Position numbers and translations under genes: made by a program. From assembly GCA_028289305.1 (NCBI GenBank), contig JANQQO010000276.1, positions 1 to 10,988 on the forward strand: 10,988 nt of DNA, given 5' to 3'. Of the stretch, positions 5,299-10,988 are shown piece after piece (the first letter of the stretch is position 1; each line of letters opens with the position of its first letter). This DNA comes from Rickettsiales bacterium (GTDB lineage Bacteria; Pseudomonadota; Alphaproteobacteria; Rickettsiales; JANQQO01). The notes beneath the pieces were generated by a model. The model saw only the letters and a program-made list of their open reading frames with translations. It was not told the origin of the DNA and made no database searches.

Positions 5299-7647
5299 AT
5301 GCGTCCATGGAAGTTTATCATCGCTATTGTCTTTATTCTCAGTGGGTTAGGCACAATCACTACTCCCGCCCCCACACTCGCTGCGGATGCATGCGCGTGT
5401 AGAAACAATAGCGATTGCGTCAATGGCAGCATCTGTATCGACAATATCTGCGTTAAAGATGGCGCTCCCTACACCACCTGCTCCCCTTACGCTAATTTCT
5501 GCGGCTGTAGTAGCGATCAAGATTGTGCCCAAGGCCAGCTCTGCAACACCCAAAGCAACACTTGTTATCGCGCTGGGTTGCAGCATACCGCTCCAATCCC
5601 TGTTCCTAATTGCGGCATACCGCAAGGTGTATGTGATTGTGGAAGCGACGCAGAATGCCCGGAAGGCACATGGTGTAAACGAACGCAAGGCGGCTCCGAT
5701 TTTTCTGGTCATTGTATGCCCCGTAGTAATAGCGGCATATCAACTGCAAACCACGGAGGTTGGTATGTTGGCGAATGCGGCACGCAAGAAGTCGAACCCC
5801 CTGCCGAACAAGCCTGGTGTAAATGCTCTGATTATCACGATTGTAATAACGGTGAGACCTGCCGGCGTAACATTAGCGGCGATGGCCCCTATGCTGACGG
5901 GGATGGCTATTGCGTCACCCAAAGTACCCAAACCCGCCCTGAATCCTGCCGCTCCGGCACCCCTAATATAAGCCCTTCCGAATTTAACAGCGGCTATAGC
6001 GCTAATAACTGCCCCTGCACCTCAAACGCTTGGTGTAATGACGGTGAAACCTGCAGCGCGCTCTATGGCTATTGCATTAATGCTACTACTGGCGAAGCCC
6101 CACGGTCTTTTGAATGTGCAGCACCCTGCACGTGTAATAACGACGACGATTGCGGCGAAGGTCAGCATTGCCAATCTGGGGCTGGCACTACCGAACGTTT
6201 CTGTTATTACGCCAATGGCACCATCGTGCCTCCACGCCATTGTGAGCCCAATACCTCCGATGGCAGCCAATCCACTCCCCCTTCAGATGCCTGCCTGTGC
6301 TACTCCAACGATAATTGCCAAAATGGTGAAACCTGTAGCGATGGCGGCTATTGCGTACAAACCAATAATTCCAGCCAATATCCCCGCTGCACCGGTGGTT
6401 CGGGCGGCGTGGGCGATGGGCGCATCCGCACCTTCTGCTCCTGCAGCAGCACCAGCGATTGCGGCACCGGCGAAATGTGCAGCAGCGGCACGTGCTATGA
6501 GCCCTTTGGCGATGGCTGGCTGAAAAGCGAACCTCCCTGCACCTCAGCACCTATAGCAAATGCGTGCTATTGCCGCGGTAGCAGCGATTGCTTGGGATAC
6601 AGCGCCTGTAATACCCATGGGGATTGCCAATGTGATACCAGTACCAATTCCTGTATCTTCGTTAACGGCCCATATGATGACGAATACGCGCAATGCTACG
6701 GTACGCACGACCATACCGACCATAGCTCCGGCTCCGGCAGCGGTTCACACACCGGTGATGGCGACGACCAAAGCGGCGGCATTGGCGTCAGCGCCTGCGA
6801 TACAGCCATGGATTATGTCCATGAAGATTGTGTGTGGGAGCTAGAACGATATTGGAATTGTTCAAACAGTATTTGTGAGCAAGACTTCGTACCTTGCAGT
6901 GAGAGTCATGAACAGTGTCATTCCATTTACGAAGGCTATTGGGAATGCCAACTAGCTCGGGGATGCGGCCTTAACCCCCCTATTAATACAACCACTTGTC
7001 CTTCCGGCGTGTGTCCAGAGATTGGTTACCCTCCTGCACCAATCGACAACCCTATTTATGATCACTGCGCTGCAGGACAAACCGCCTGCCAGCAGGCGTT
7101 TTCAGCCTGGCGAGAATGTGTTGACACGTGCCAACTTAACCCTGGCAACCCACTGTGTTCATATAATGGAGGTCAGCCACCGTGCTCTCCCATGTACTCC
7201 TTATGGACCGAATGCCTTGCTGAAAACTGCGGCGCGTATGAAGAAAGTAATGAGGGAGAAAACCCCATTTTCAACTTGAACGGCATCTGCGATGCAGCTG
7301 AATCCGCCTGCCAACAGATTTTAGCCGCCTATTGGGCCTGCTCTAACGCGGCATGCCCCACGGATTACACACCCTGTGATGCCGGTCAGCAGCAATGCGG
7401 TGCACAACACTCTGCCTATTGGGGCTGCGTTGGCAATGTCTGTGGCTCGGCCGCTAACCCGGATTATTTTGATTGCCCAGGCGGCGTATGCAGCACTCTC
7501 GGCACACCCATTCCGCCCTTCTCTGCGCCTCCATGGCAGGATCAGACCACCAGCGCGACCCAGTTTGACCCCACTGTAGACGGCAACCCTGACCAGCGCA
7601 CCGGGCATGATGAAACCTTCGACACCGACCCGAACAACTATGAATAA
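5299..7647 (+). CDS. Large secreted cysteine-rich repeat protein (unknown function)
   Basis: A 782-residue exported protein. ATG 5299 is preferred to the adjacent in-frame TTG 5296; AGGAT lies upstream as a weak ribosome site. An N-terminal signal peptide (basic MRPWK, hydrophobic core about 6-18, likely cleavage after TLA28) is followed by nine repeats with invariant spacing C-x-C-x5-C-x5-C, then a fifth Cys and a sixth before the next repeat (first cysteines at 32, 68, 112, 174, 238, 277, 332, 380 and 423). Most carry D-C-x2-G-E-x-C. After a His/Ser/Gly/Asp linker (about 469-498) come six repeats of another type, C-x6(-10)-C-x9-C-x3(-5)-C, with Trp at position 7 or 8 of the x9 (starts 500, 533, 590, 620, 664, 693). 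About 84 cysteines in all, mostly even per repeat, predict many disulfides and periplasmic or extracellular folding. No lipobox, sorting signal or transmembrane helix. The repeats loosely recall EGF/WAP-like Cys modules, but I know no named family. It overlaps the next gene by 8 bases. Confidence 0.88.
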   Translation: MRPWKFIIAIVFILSGLGTITTPAPTLAADACACRNNSDCVNGSICIDNICVKDGAPYTTCSPYANFCGCSSDQDCAQGQLCNTQSNTCYRAGLQHTAPIPVPNCGIPQGVCDCGSDAECPEGTWCKRTQGGSDFSGHCMPRSNSGISTANHGGWYVGECGTQEVEPPAEQAWCKCSDYHDCNNGETCRRNISGDGPYADGDGYCVTQSTQTRPESCRSGTPNISPSEFNSGYSANNCPCTSNAWCNDGETCSALYGYCINATTGEAPRSFECAAPCTCNNDDDCGEGQHCQSGAGTTERFCYYANGTIVPPRHCEPNTSDGSQSTPPSDACLCYSNDNCQNGETCSDGGYCVQTNNSSQYPRCTGGSGGVGDGRIRTFCSCSSTSDCGTGEMCSSGTCYEPFGDGWLKSEPPCTSAPIANACYCRGSSDCLGYSACNTHGDCQCDTSTNSCIFVNGPYDDEYAQCYGTHDHTDHSSGSGSGSHTGDGDDQSGGIGVSACDTAMDYVHEDCVWELERYWNCSNSICEQDFVPCSESHEQCHSIYEGYWECQLARGCGLNPPINTTTCPSGVCPEIGYPPAPIDNPIYDHCAAGQTACQQAFSAWRECVDTCQLNPGNPLCSYNGGQPPCSPMYSLWTECLAENCGAYEESNEGENPIFNLNGICDAAESACQQILAAYWACSNAACPTDYTPCDAGQQQCGAQHSAYWGCVGNVCGSAANPDYFDCPGGVCSTLGTPIPPFSAPPWQDQTTSATQFDPTVDGNPDQRTGHDETFDTDPNNYE

Positions 7648-8314
7648 ACCCCACCGCCTCACCGCTTTTTGCCTCATGCTGTGTAGTGCCATCTGGCTCG
7701 CTTTTAGCGCACCGGCCAGCGCCCAACAATGCGCGCCTTACGGCCAAGATGCCGTGAAATACCTACAAGGCGGGCAGGGCAATTGCGTTGTTGAGACGCC
7801 TTATGGTAAACAATTGCGCTACCAAACCAGCACCCCCTTCTGCATCGAATACGAAGAAGAGGAGGACGACGAAGAAGGTGACGGGGAAGGTGACGGTGAC
7901 GGTGGGGAAGGTGATGGCTACGAAGGAGATAGCGGCGATGCGAATAGCGGTGGTGGCACCAACGACGATGATGATGACGACGACGATGAGCCACAATGCA
8001 TCGACTGGGGCTGCCCTAGCGGCACTTTTGAGACCATCGTCACCAATGAACAAGGCCAGCAAGAACTGCGCTGCGTCCCCCGCTGTTATAGCTGCCAACC
8101 TATCTGTAAAGGCGTGGCCGATACCGGCCGCAGGCGCTGCCGCAATGTCAGCAAAGAACTCAAACAACACTGCACCAATGGCTGGAAACAACGCATACAA
8201 GAATGCGTTGATAGCTGCGGCAATGATTGGTGCGTGATTCCGGGTGAATCGCGCTGCTGCCGCCGCATCATCACCAACCACTACACCGACTACCCCGTCA
8301 CCATCGCCCCGTAA
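7640..8314 (+). CDS. Secreted acidic, cysteine-rich protein (unknown function)
   Basis: A 224-residue exported protein. ATG 7640 gives a normal signal peptide (MNKPHR, hydrophobic core about 8-22, cleavage after ASA28); the open frame continues upstream, but no earlier start gives a leader. The start overlaps the end of the preceding gene by 8 bases and lacks a clear Shine-Dalgarno sequence, implying translational coupling and an equimolar or partner role. The mature protein has a short N-terminal part with three cysteines, a strongly acidic low-complexity tract (about 70-118: EEEEDDEE, repeated GDGEGDGDG-like units, then eight Asp in a row at 109-116), and a C-terminal basic Cys-rich domain with 13 cysteines (C120 to C207, including C145-x3-C149-x2-C152-x3-C156 and the pair C206-C207). 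The acidic tract could bind Ca2+ or other cations; that is inference. I do not recognise the family. Confidence 0.85.
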   Translation: MNKPHRLTAFCLMLCSAIWLAFSAPASAQQCAPYGQDAVKYLQGGQGNCVVETPYGKQLRYQTSTPFCIEYEEEEDDEEGDGEGDGDGGEGDGYEGDSGDANSGGGTNDDDDDDDDEPQCIDWGCPSGTFETIVTNEQGQQELRCVPRCYSCQPICKGVADTGRRRCRNVSKELKQHCTNGWKQRIQECVDSCGNDWCVIPGESRCCRRIITNHYTDYPVTIAP

Positions 8315-8339
8315 TAAGGCTTAAGGGAACCTCAATCCC

Positions 8340-8392
8340 GTCACCCCGGCGACCTGCTGCGCCAGCGCTTGCGCGGCGAGAGGCCGGGGTCC
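8340..8392. repeat. Single palindromic intergenic repeat unit, same family as 5038-5144
   Basis: This 53-base unit begins GTCACCCCGGCGACC and ends GGCCGGGGTCC, so its ends pair. Its central 29 bases (8356-8384) are identical to the reverse complement of 5100-5128. It starts 26 bases after the stop of the acidic protein gene, so the two copies flank the two-gene Cys-rich unit in opposite orientation. It may serve as a transcript end, but no T-run follows. Confidence 0.75.
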
Positions 8393-8408
8393 ATCTCTCG
8401 GTATGCTG

Positions 8409-8438
8409 GATATCAATATTCGCCAATATGGCGATATC
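8409..8438. repeat. Imperfect AT-rich hairpin in the gap before the 131-residue gene
   Basis: The 315-base gap 8315-8629 contains, besides the repeat at 8340-8392 and the promoter and leader further on, a small inverted repeat. CGCC (8421-8424) pairs with GGCG (8430-8433) around AATAT, extended by ATAT on each side and bordered by GATATC at both ends. There is no U-run. It could be a weak transcription end or a protein site; nothing more can be said. Confidence 0.3.
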
Positions 8439-8482
8439 ATGCCTCCTTTTCACCCCCACATGCATAAAATTCACTTTTCCTC

Positions 8483-8511
8483 TTGCTTTTCTTATATTTT
8501 TATGCTATAAA
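8483..8511 (+). promoter_or_regulatory. Strong sigma-70-type promoter with extended -10
   Basis: TTGCTT (8483-8488) and TATAAA (8506-8511) are separated by exactly 17 bases. The -10 is preceded by TGC, making an extended -10 element. The region is AT-rich against its surroundings. Expected transcription start is about 8518, giving a leader of roughly 110 bases before the 131-residue gene. Confidence 0.7.
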
Positions 8512-8538
8512 GATACTGTATTTTACTATGTGTTGTAG

Positions 8539-8598
8539 ACGCACCGCCAACGGGGCTGGTGCGTATCTGAATAGTGTTTCCTGGGGCGTTCCCAGGAA
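8539..8598 (+). promoter_or_regulatory. Structured 5' leader with two stable stem-loops
   Basis: Hairpin 1 pairs ACGCACCGCC (8539-8548) with GGCTGGTGCGT (8554-8564), ten base pairs with one bulged T and the loop AACGG. Hairpin 2 pairs TTCCTGGG (8578-8585) with CCCAGGAA (8591-8598) around GCGTT. The second ends about 17 bases before AAAGGAGAG, the ribosome site of the downstream gene. The leader does not match any riboswitch class I can recall. It could control translation, bind a protein, or stabilise the mRNA. Confidence 0.5.
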
Positions 8599-8629
8599 TT
8601 TTCTCCGAAAGAAGAAAAGGAGAGTAGTG

Positions 8630-9025
8630 ATGAGTAAGACATTACATGGTACCTGTGCAGGAGAGGTCAACCTTCTGAGCATACAGGATAACCCTCACGG
8701 AGTGTGGTGTTTGTGTTTGAGGCTCCGCATTGGAACTAGAGGTAACGGCCTCTCCGACGACATTGAGGTTTTCACCAACCAGCTTAGCGACGCGGAAATG
8801 GAGTTTCTTACGAAGCTGGGGGTGCAACGGATCCTTATTATCTCGCCAGACTCAGGCCTTTCAAAGGCTCCTGTCCCCGTTTCTGTGAAGTTCAGACATG
8901 GACATGTTGTCCAGATCGGCTCCAACCCATTCGACAACCATCCAGACGTCGATACGCAGGATATGGGCACAACAATAGCGGTCTGCCGCATGGCAGAGCT
9001 GCTCACCGAAGACGATCTGTGCTGA
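8630..9025 (+). CDS. Unrecognised 131-residue small protein
   Basis: I do not recognise this protein. The open frame extends back to 8483, but that start would lie in the promoter's -35 box; ATG 8630 has AAAGGAGAG six bases upstream (8615-8623) and is clearly the start. The product seems cytosolic: no signal peptide and no membrane helix. Residues 24-36 (GVWCLCLRLRIGT) and 64-73 (GVQRILIISP) look like beta strands, 50-62 like a helix (NQLSDAEMEFLTK), and the C-terminus (114-128) like another helix. It has four cysteines before the C-terminal residue, which is also Cys; no metal-binding spacing is evident apart from C27-x-C29. It is a monocistronic unit with its own promoter, structured leader and terminator, which suggests an individually regulated and possibly abundant product. 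Confidence 0.8.
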   Translation: MSKTLHGTCAGEVNLLSIQDNPHGVWCLCLRLRIGTRGNGLSDDIEVFTNQLSDAEMEFLTKLGVQRILIISPDSGLSKAPVPVSVKFRHGHVVQIGSNPFDNHPDVDTQDMGTTIAVCRMAELLTEDDLC

Positions 9026-9039
9026 TCGGCCATCACGCG

Positions 9040-9080
9040 AAAAACTCCCTACCGCTTAACCGCGGCGGGGAGTTTTTTTA
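9040..9080 (+). terminator. Strong intrinsic terminator
   Basis: A stem with ACTCCC (9044-9049) pairing GGGAGT (9068-9073) and CCGC (9052-9055) pairing GCGG (9062-9065) around the loop TTAACC is followed by a run of seven T. It begins 15-19 bases after the stop at 9025. An A-run on the left arm means it could also work on the - strand, though no gene reads that way here. Confidence 0.9.
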
Positions 9081-9108
9081 TGGCAAATCTACAATTATAC
9101 CCACCCCC

Positions 9109-9223
9109 GTCATCCTCATGGCGGGATTTTTGCTACTCTTAAGCAAAAATCGTGACATGGGGATCCAGGCATACAGCAAGACCGCCTGGATCCCCACCGT
9201 CGCTTACGCTCGGTGAGGATGAC
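9109..9223. repeat. Composite palindromic intergenic repeat (GTCATCCTCA ... TGAGGATGAC)
   Basis: Perfect 10-base terminal inverted repeats GTCATCCTCA (9109-9118) and TGAGGATGAC (9214-9223) enclose two internal hairpins: TTTTTGCT/AGCAAAAA (9127-9134 and 9142-9149) and a perfect 12-base GGGGATCCAGGC/GCCTGGATCCCC (9159-9170 and 9184-9195). The ends follow the same GTCAYYCC pattern as the repeats at 5038 and 8340, but the interior differs. It occupies most of the 332-base gap 9026-9357 between the terminator and the serC promoter. An open frame through it (9019-9216) is not a gene. Confidence 0.8.
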
Positions 9224-9272
9224 ACCCTTCCCATCTTCACATCCTCACATCCACCTTCCCCCCTAATCCCTC

Positions 9273-9301
9273 TTGACTCTTCTCCCCTGTGACCCTAATA
9301 T
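9273..9301 (+). promoter_or_regulatory. Promoter of serC
   Basis: TTGACT (9273-9278) and TAATAT (9296-9301) are spaced by 17 bases, each one or two bases from the sigma-70 consensus. The expected start is near 9308, giving a leader of about 50 bases before serC. No operator-like repeat overlaps it. Confidence 0.7.
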
Positions 9302-9357
9302 CCGCGCGGCTTGGCCATCAATCCGTTATATATAGCTGTGAAAGAGAACGAAACATA

Positions 9358-10527
9358 ATGACCGCAAAACCTTCGAAGAAACCACAAAATCCCTGTTTTT
9401 CCTCCGGCCCTTGTGCCAAACGCCCTGGCTGGTCTGTTGATGCCCTAAAAGACGCCGCACTCGGCCGCTCCCACCGCTCTAAACTCGGCAAAGCCAAGCT
9501 CCAAGAAGTACTCGATCGCTCCCGCGCCCTGCTCGGCATCCCCGAAGACTACCATATCGCCATTGTCCCCGCCTCGGATACGGGTGCTATGGAAATGGCC
9601 ATGTGGTCGATGCTTGGCCGCCGTGGGGTCGATATGCTCGCCTGGGAAAGCTTTGGTGAAGATTGGGTCACCGATGCTGCCAAACAGCTCAAACTCGAAG
9701 ATTTACGCATCTTCCGCGCTGAATACGGCGCCCTGCCAGATCTCAGCAAGGTCGATACCCAAGCCCGCGACATCGTCTTCACCTGGAATGGCACCACCTC
9801 AGGCGTAAAAATGCCCAATGCCGATTGGATCAGCGATACGCATGAAGGCGTGATTATCTGCGATGCCACCTCGGCCGTATTCGCCATGGACATCCCGTGG
9901 GAAAAACTCGATGTCATCACCTATTCCTGGCAGAAAGCCATGGGGGGAGAAGCCGCACATGGCATCCTCATCCTCTCTCCGCGCGCGGTGCGCCGGCTAG
10001 AGAATTACACCCCATCCTGGCCGCTGCCAAAAATCTTCCGCCTTACCAAAAAAGGCGCGTTCAACGAAGCCATTTTCCAGGCCAGCACCATCAATACGCC
10101 CTCCATGCTCTGCGTGGAAGACGCGCTCGATGGCCTGAAATGGGCAGAAAGCATTGGCGGCTTAAAAGCCCTGATCGCCCGTTCAGACGCGAATCTCGCT
10201 GCCTTGGCCAGCTGGGCAGACAACACCCCGTGGGTCGATTTCCTCGCGGAAGACACAGCAGCACGCTCCAACACCTCGATTTGCTTTAAAATCACCGATC
10301 CGTGGTACCAATCACTAAGCGCGGAAGAACAAGCCGCTGGCGCGAAGAAAATCGCCTCCCTGCTTGAAGAAGAAGGCGTGGCCTACGACATCGCCGCCTA
10401 TCGCGATGCGCCTCCGGGCCTGCGCATCTGGGGCGGTGCAACGGTAGAAACCGCCGACATCACCCTGCTCACCGACTGGCTCGATTGGGCCTTCGAGCAA
10501 ATCAAAGAAAAGGCACAAGCGGCCTAG
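9358..10527 (+). CDS. serC: Phosphoserine aminotransferase
   Basis: This 389-residue PLP enzyme converts 3-phosphohydroxypyruvate and glutamate to O-phosphoserine, the second step of serine synthesis; it can also act in pyridoxal phosphate synthesis in some bacteria. Seen: an N-terminal NPCFSSGPCAKRPGW substrate-loop segment (11-25), GRSHRS (36-41), PASDTGAMEMAMW (71-83), FTWNGTTSGV (141-150), the cofactor aspartate Asp169 in CDATSAVF, and the Schiff-base lysine Lys193 in TYSWQKAMGGE. The C-terminal GLRIWGGATVE segment is also typical. It resembles the SerC subgroup of alphaproteobacteria and archaea rather than the E. coli form. ATG 9358 is chosen over the GTG at 9289, which precedes the predicted transcription start; AAAGAGA lies about 10 bases upstream. 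serA follows after 186 bases, as in many alphaproteobacteria. Confidence 0.95.
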   Translation: MTAKPSKKPQNPCFSSGPCAKRPGWSVDALKDAALGRSHRSKLGKAKLQEVLDRSRALLGIPEDYHIAIVPASDTGAMEMAMWSMLGRRGVDMLAWESFGEDWVTDAAKQLKLEDLRIFRAEYGALPDLSKVDTQARDIVFTWNGTTSGVKMPNADWISDTHEGVIICDATSAVFAMDIPWEKLDVITYSWQKAMGGEAAHGILILSPRAVRRLENYTPSWPLPKIFRLTKKGAFNEAIFQASTINTPSMLCVEDALDGLKWAESIGGLKALIARSDANLAALASWADNTPWVDFLAEDTAARSNTSICFKITDPWYQSLSAEEQAAGAKKIASLLEEEGVAYDIAAYRDAPPGLRIWGGATVETADITLLTDWLDWAFEQIKEKAQAA

Positions 10528-10533
10528 GTCCTG

Positions 10534-10561
10534 TTGACATAATATACTGGTTTCCTTAAAA
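10534..10561 (+). promoter_or_regulatory. Possible serA promoter
   Basis: A perfect -35 hexamer TTGACA (10534-10539) is followed after 16 bases by TTAAAA (10556-10561), a poor -10. A better -10-like TATACT (10543-10548) lies too close to this -35 to pair with it. It could give serA some independent transcription besides read-through from serC. Confidence 0.3.
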
Positions 10562-10571
10562 GAGAGGCTCT

Positions 10572-10667
10572 ATTCTTCCTCCCCCTTGACGGGGGAGGCT
10601 AGGAGGGGGTGGCTATATTATTTTATCACCCTCCCCTAACCCCTCCCGTCTAAGGGAGGGGAATAAT
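10572..10667. repeat. C/T-rich long inverted repeat between serC and serA
   Basis: Two arms of about 40 bases, the first beginning ATTCTTCCTCCCCC and the second ending GGGAGGGGAATAAT, pair with few mismatches around a short AT-rich centre (about 10611-10626). Each arm also folds alone: CCTCCCCCTTGACGGGGGAGG on the left and CCCTCCCGTCTAAGGGAGGG on the right. This differs from the GTCAT family. Similar CCTCCC...GGGAGG intergenic palindromes are widespread in alphaproteobacteria. It is probably a mobile or REP-like hairpin that would be transcribed in any serC-serA mRNA. Confidence 0.75.
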
Positions 10668-10713
10668 GTAAGCTTCCACTTTTAAGAAAAAGACATAAAA
10701 ACAGAGCACACAA

Positions 10714-10988
10714 ATGGCAAAAAAAGTACTGATTTCTGATAAACTCAGCCCCAAAGCGGCCGATATCTTCAAGAAAAACGGCATCCAGGTCGATGTCAAA
10801 CCCGGCATGTCCCCCGAAGAACTCGCAAGCTGCATCGGCAGCTATGACGGGCTTGCCATTCGCTCCGCCACCAAAGTCACTCCTGCCATCATCAAAAAAG
10901 CCAAGAAATTAGCGGTGGTCGGCCGCGCCGGCATTGGTGTCGATAATGTCGATATCCCTTCCGCCACTGCGGCGGGCATCGTGGTGAT
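10714..10988 (+). CDS. serA: D-3-phosphoglycerate dehydrogenase (5' part only)
   Basis: The first 91 codons of the NAD-dependent enzyme that commits 3-phosphoglycerate to serine synthesis. The start ATG 10714 gives MAKKVLISDKLSP, the usual beginning, and the frame stays open to the window edge. Visible features are the N-terminal substrate-binding half-domain with GLAIRSATKVT (Arg50-Ser51 in the substrate site) and VVGRAGIGVDNVD (68-80), the conserved loop of the D-2-hydroxyacid dehydrogenase family. The NAD-binding domain and any C-terminal ACT/regulatory domains lie beyond the window, so the subtype is unknown. The ribosome site is weak (ACAGAG). Its neighbour serC supplies the next step of the pathway, supporting SerA over another hydroxyacid dehydrogenase. 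Confidence 0.92.
   Translation, partial: MAKKVLISDKLSPKAADIFKKNGIQVDVKPGMSPEELASCIGSYDGLAIRSATKVTPAIIKKAKKLAVVGRAGIGVDNVDIPSATAAGIVV

Noticed and set aside
5387..5971. 194-residue + strand frame within the Cys-rich gene
   Set aside because: Shadow in another frame of the repeat-rich coding sequence; low-complexity Ala/Ile/Val composition, no ribosome site. The same applies to 6038-6523 and 6560-6844.
5395..6700. Metal-binding or ferredoxin-like reading of the C-x-C-x5-C-x5-C modules
   Set aside because: The protein has a signal peptide and even-numbered cysteines per module with no cofactor-type spacing, so disulfides are the simpler explanation.
8483..8629. N-terminal extension of the 131-residue protein
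   Set aside because: The upstream start coincides with the promoter -35 box, and the added residues are encoded by the structured leader; ATG 8630 has a good ribosome site.
9019..9216. 65-residue + strand frame
   Set aside because: It runs through the intrinsic terminator and the palindromic repeat at 9109-9223 and overlaps the end of the 131-residue gene; not a plausible gene.
9289..9357. Upstream GTG start for serC
   Set aside because: It lies between the -35 and -10 boxes of the promoter, and the added residues do not belong to the family.

Overview
The window looks like a chromosomal segment from an alphaproteobacterium. The evidence is the gene order pdhB-pdhC-(ORF)-lpdA, the style of the proteins (E3 with a C-LNWG-C redox motif, the serC-serA pair), a textbook CtrA box (TTAA-N7-TTAAC), and several GTCATYCC...GGRATCY-type intergenic palindromes of a sort common in that class. 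I cannot name the genus. All supported genes lie on the + strand.

Region 1 (1-4179) is the end of a pyruvate dehydrogenase operon: the C-terminal part of E1-beta (pdhB), the E2 acetyltransferase (pdhC) and E3 dihydrolipoamide dehydrogenase (lpdA). Between pdhC and lpdA sits a 332-residue protein that I do not recognise. Its base and codon use are clearly more AT-rich than its neighbours', and its stop codon overlaps the lpdA start (ATGA).

Region 2 (4180-8400) is an accessory, surface-directed block. It begins with a promoter/operator-like site and a type IV pilin-like protein. After an intergenic palindromic repeat and a CtrA-box promoter comes a two-gene overlapping unit. The first gene encodes a secreted protein of about 782 residues built from nine invariant Cys repeats (C-x-C-x5-C-x5-C) followed by six repeats of a second, Trp-containing Cys type. 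The second encodes a 224-residue secreted protein with a poly-acidic Asp/Glu/Gly tract and a Cys-rich C-terminal domain. No function can be assigned, but together they look like an exported, disulfide-stabilised envelope or extracellular system, and this is the most novel part of the window.

Region 3 (8400-9080) is a self-contained transcription unit: a strong promoter, a structured 5' leader with two stable hairpins, a 131-residue unknown cytosolic protein and a strong intrinsic terminator.

Region 4 (9109-10988) starts with another palindromic repeat, then serC (phosphoserine aminotransferase) with a good sigma-70 promoter, a large C/T-rich inverted repeat, and the start of serA (3-phosphoglycerate dehydrogenase), which runs off the window. 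SerA and SerC catalyse the first two steps of serine synthesis from 3-phosphoglycerate.
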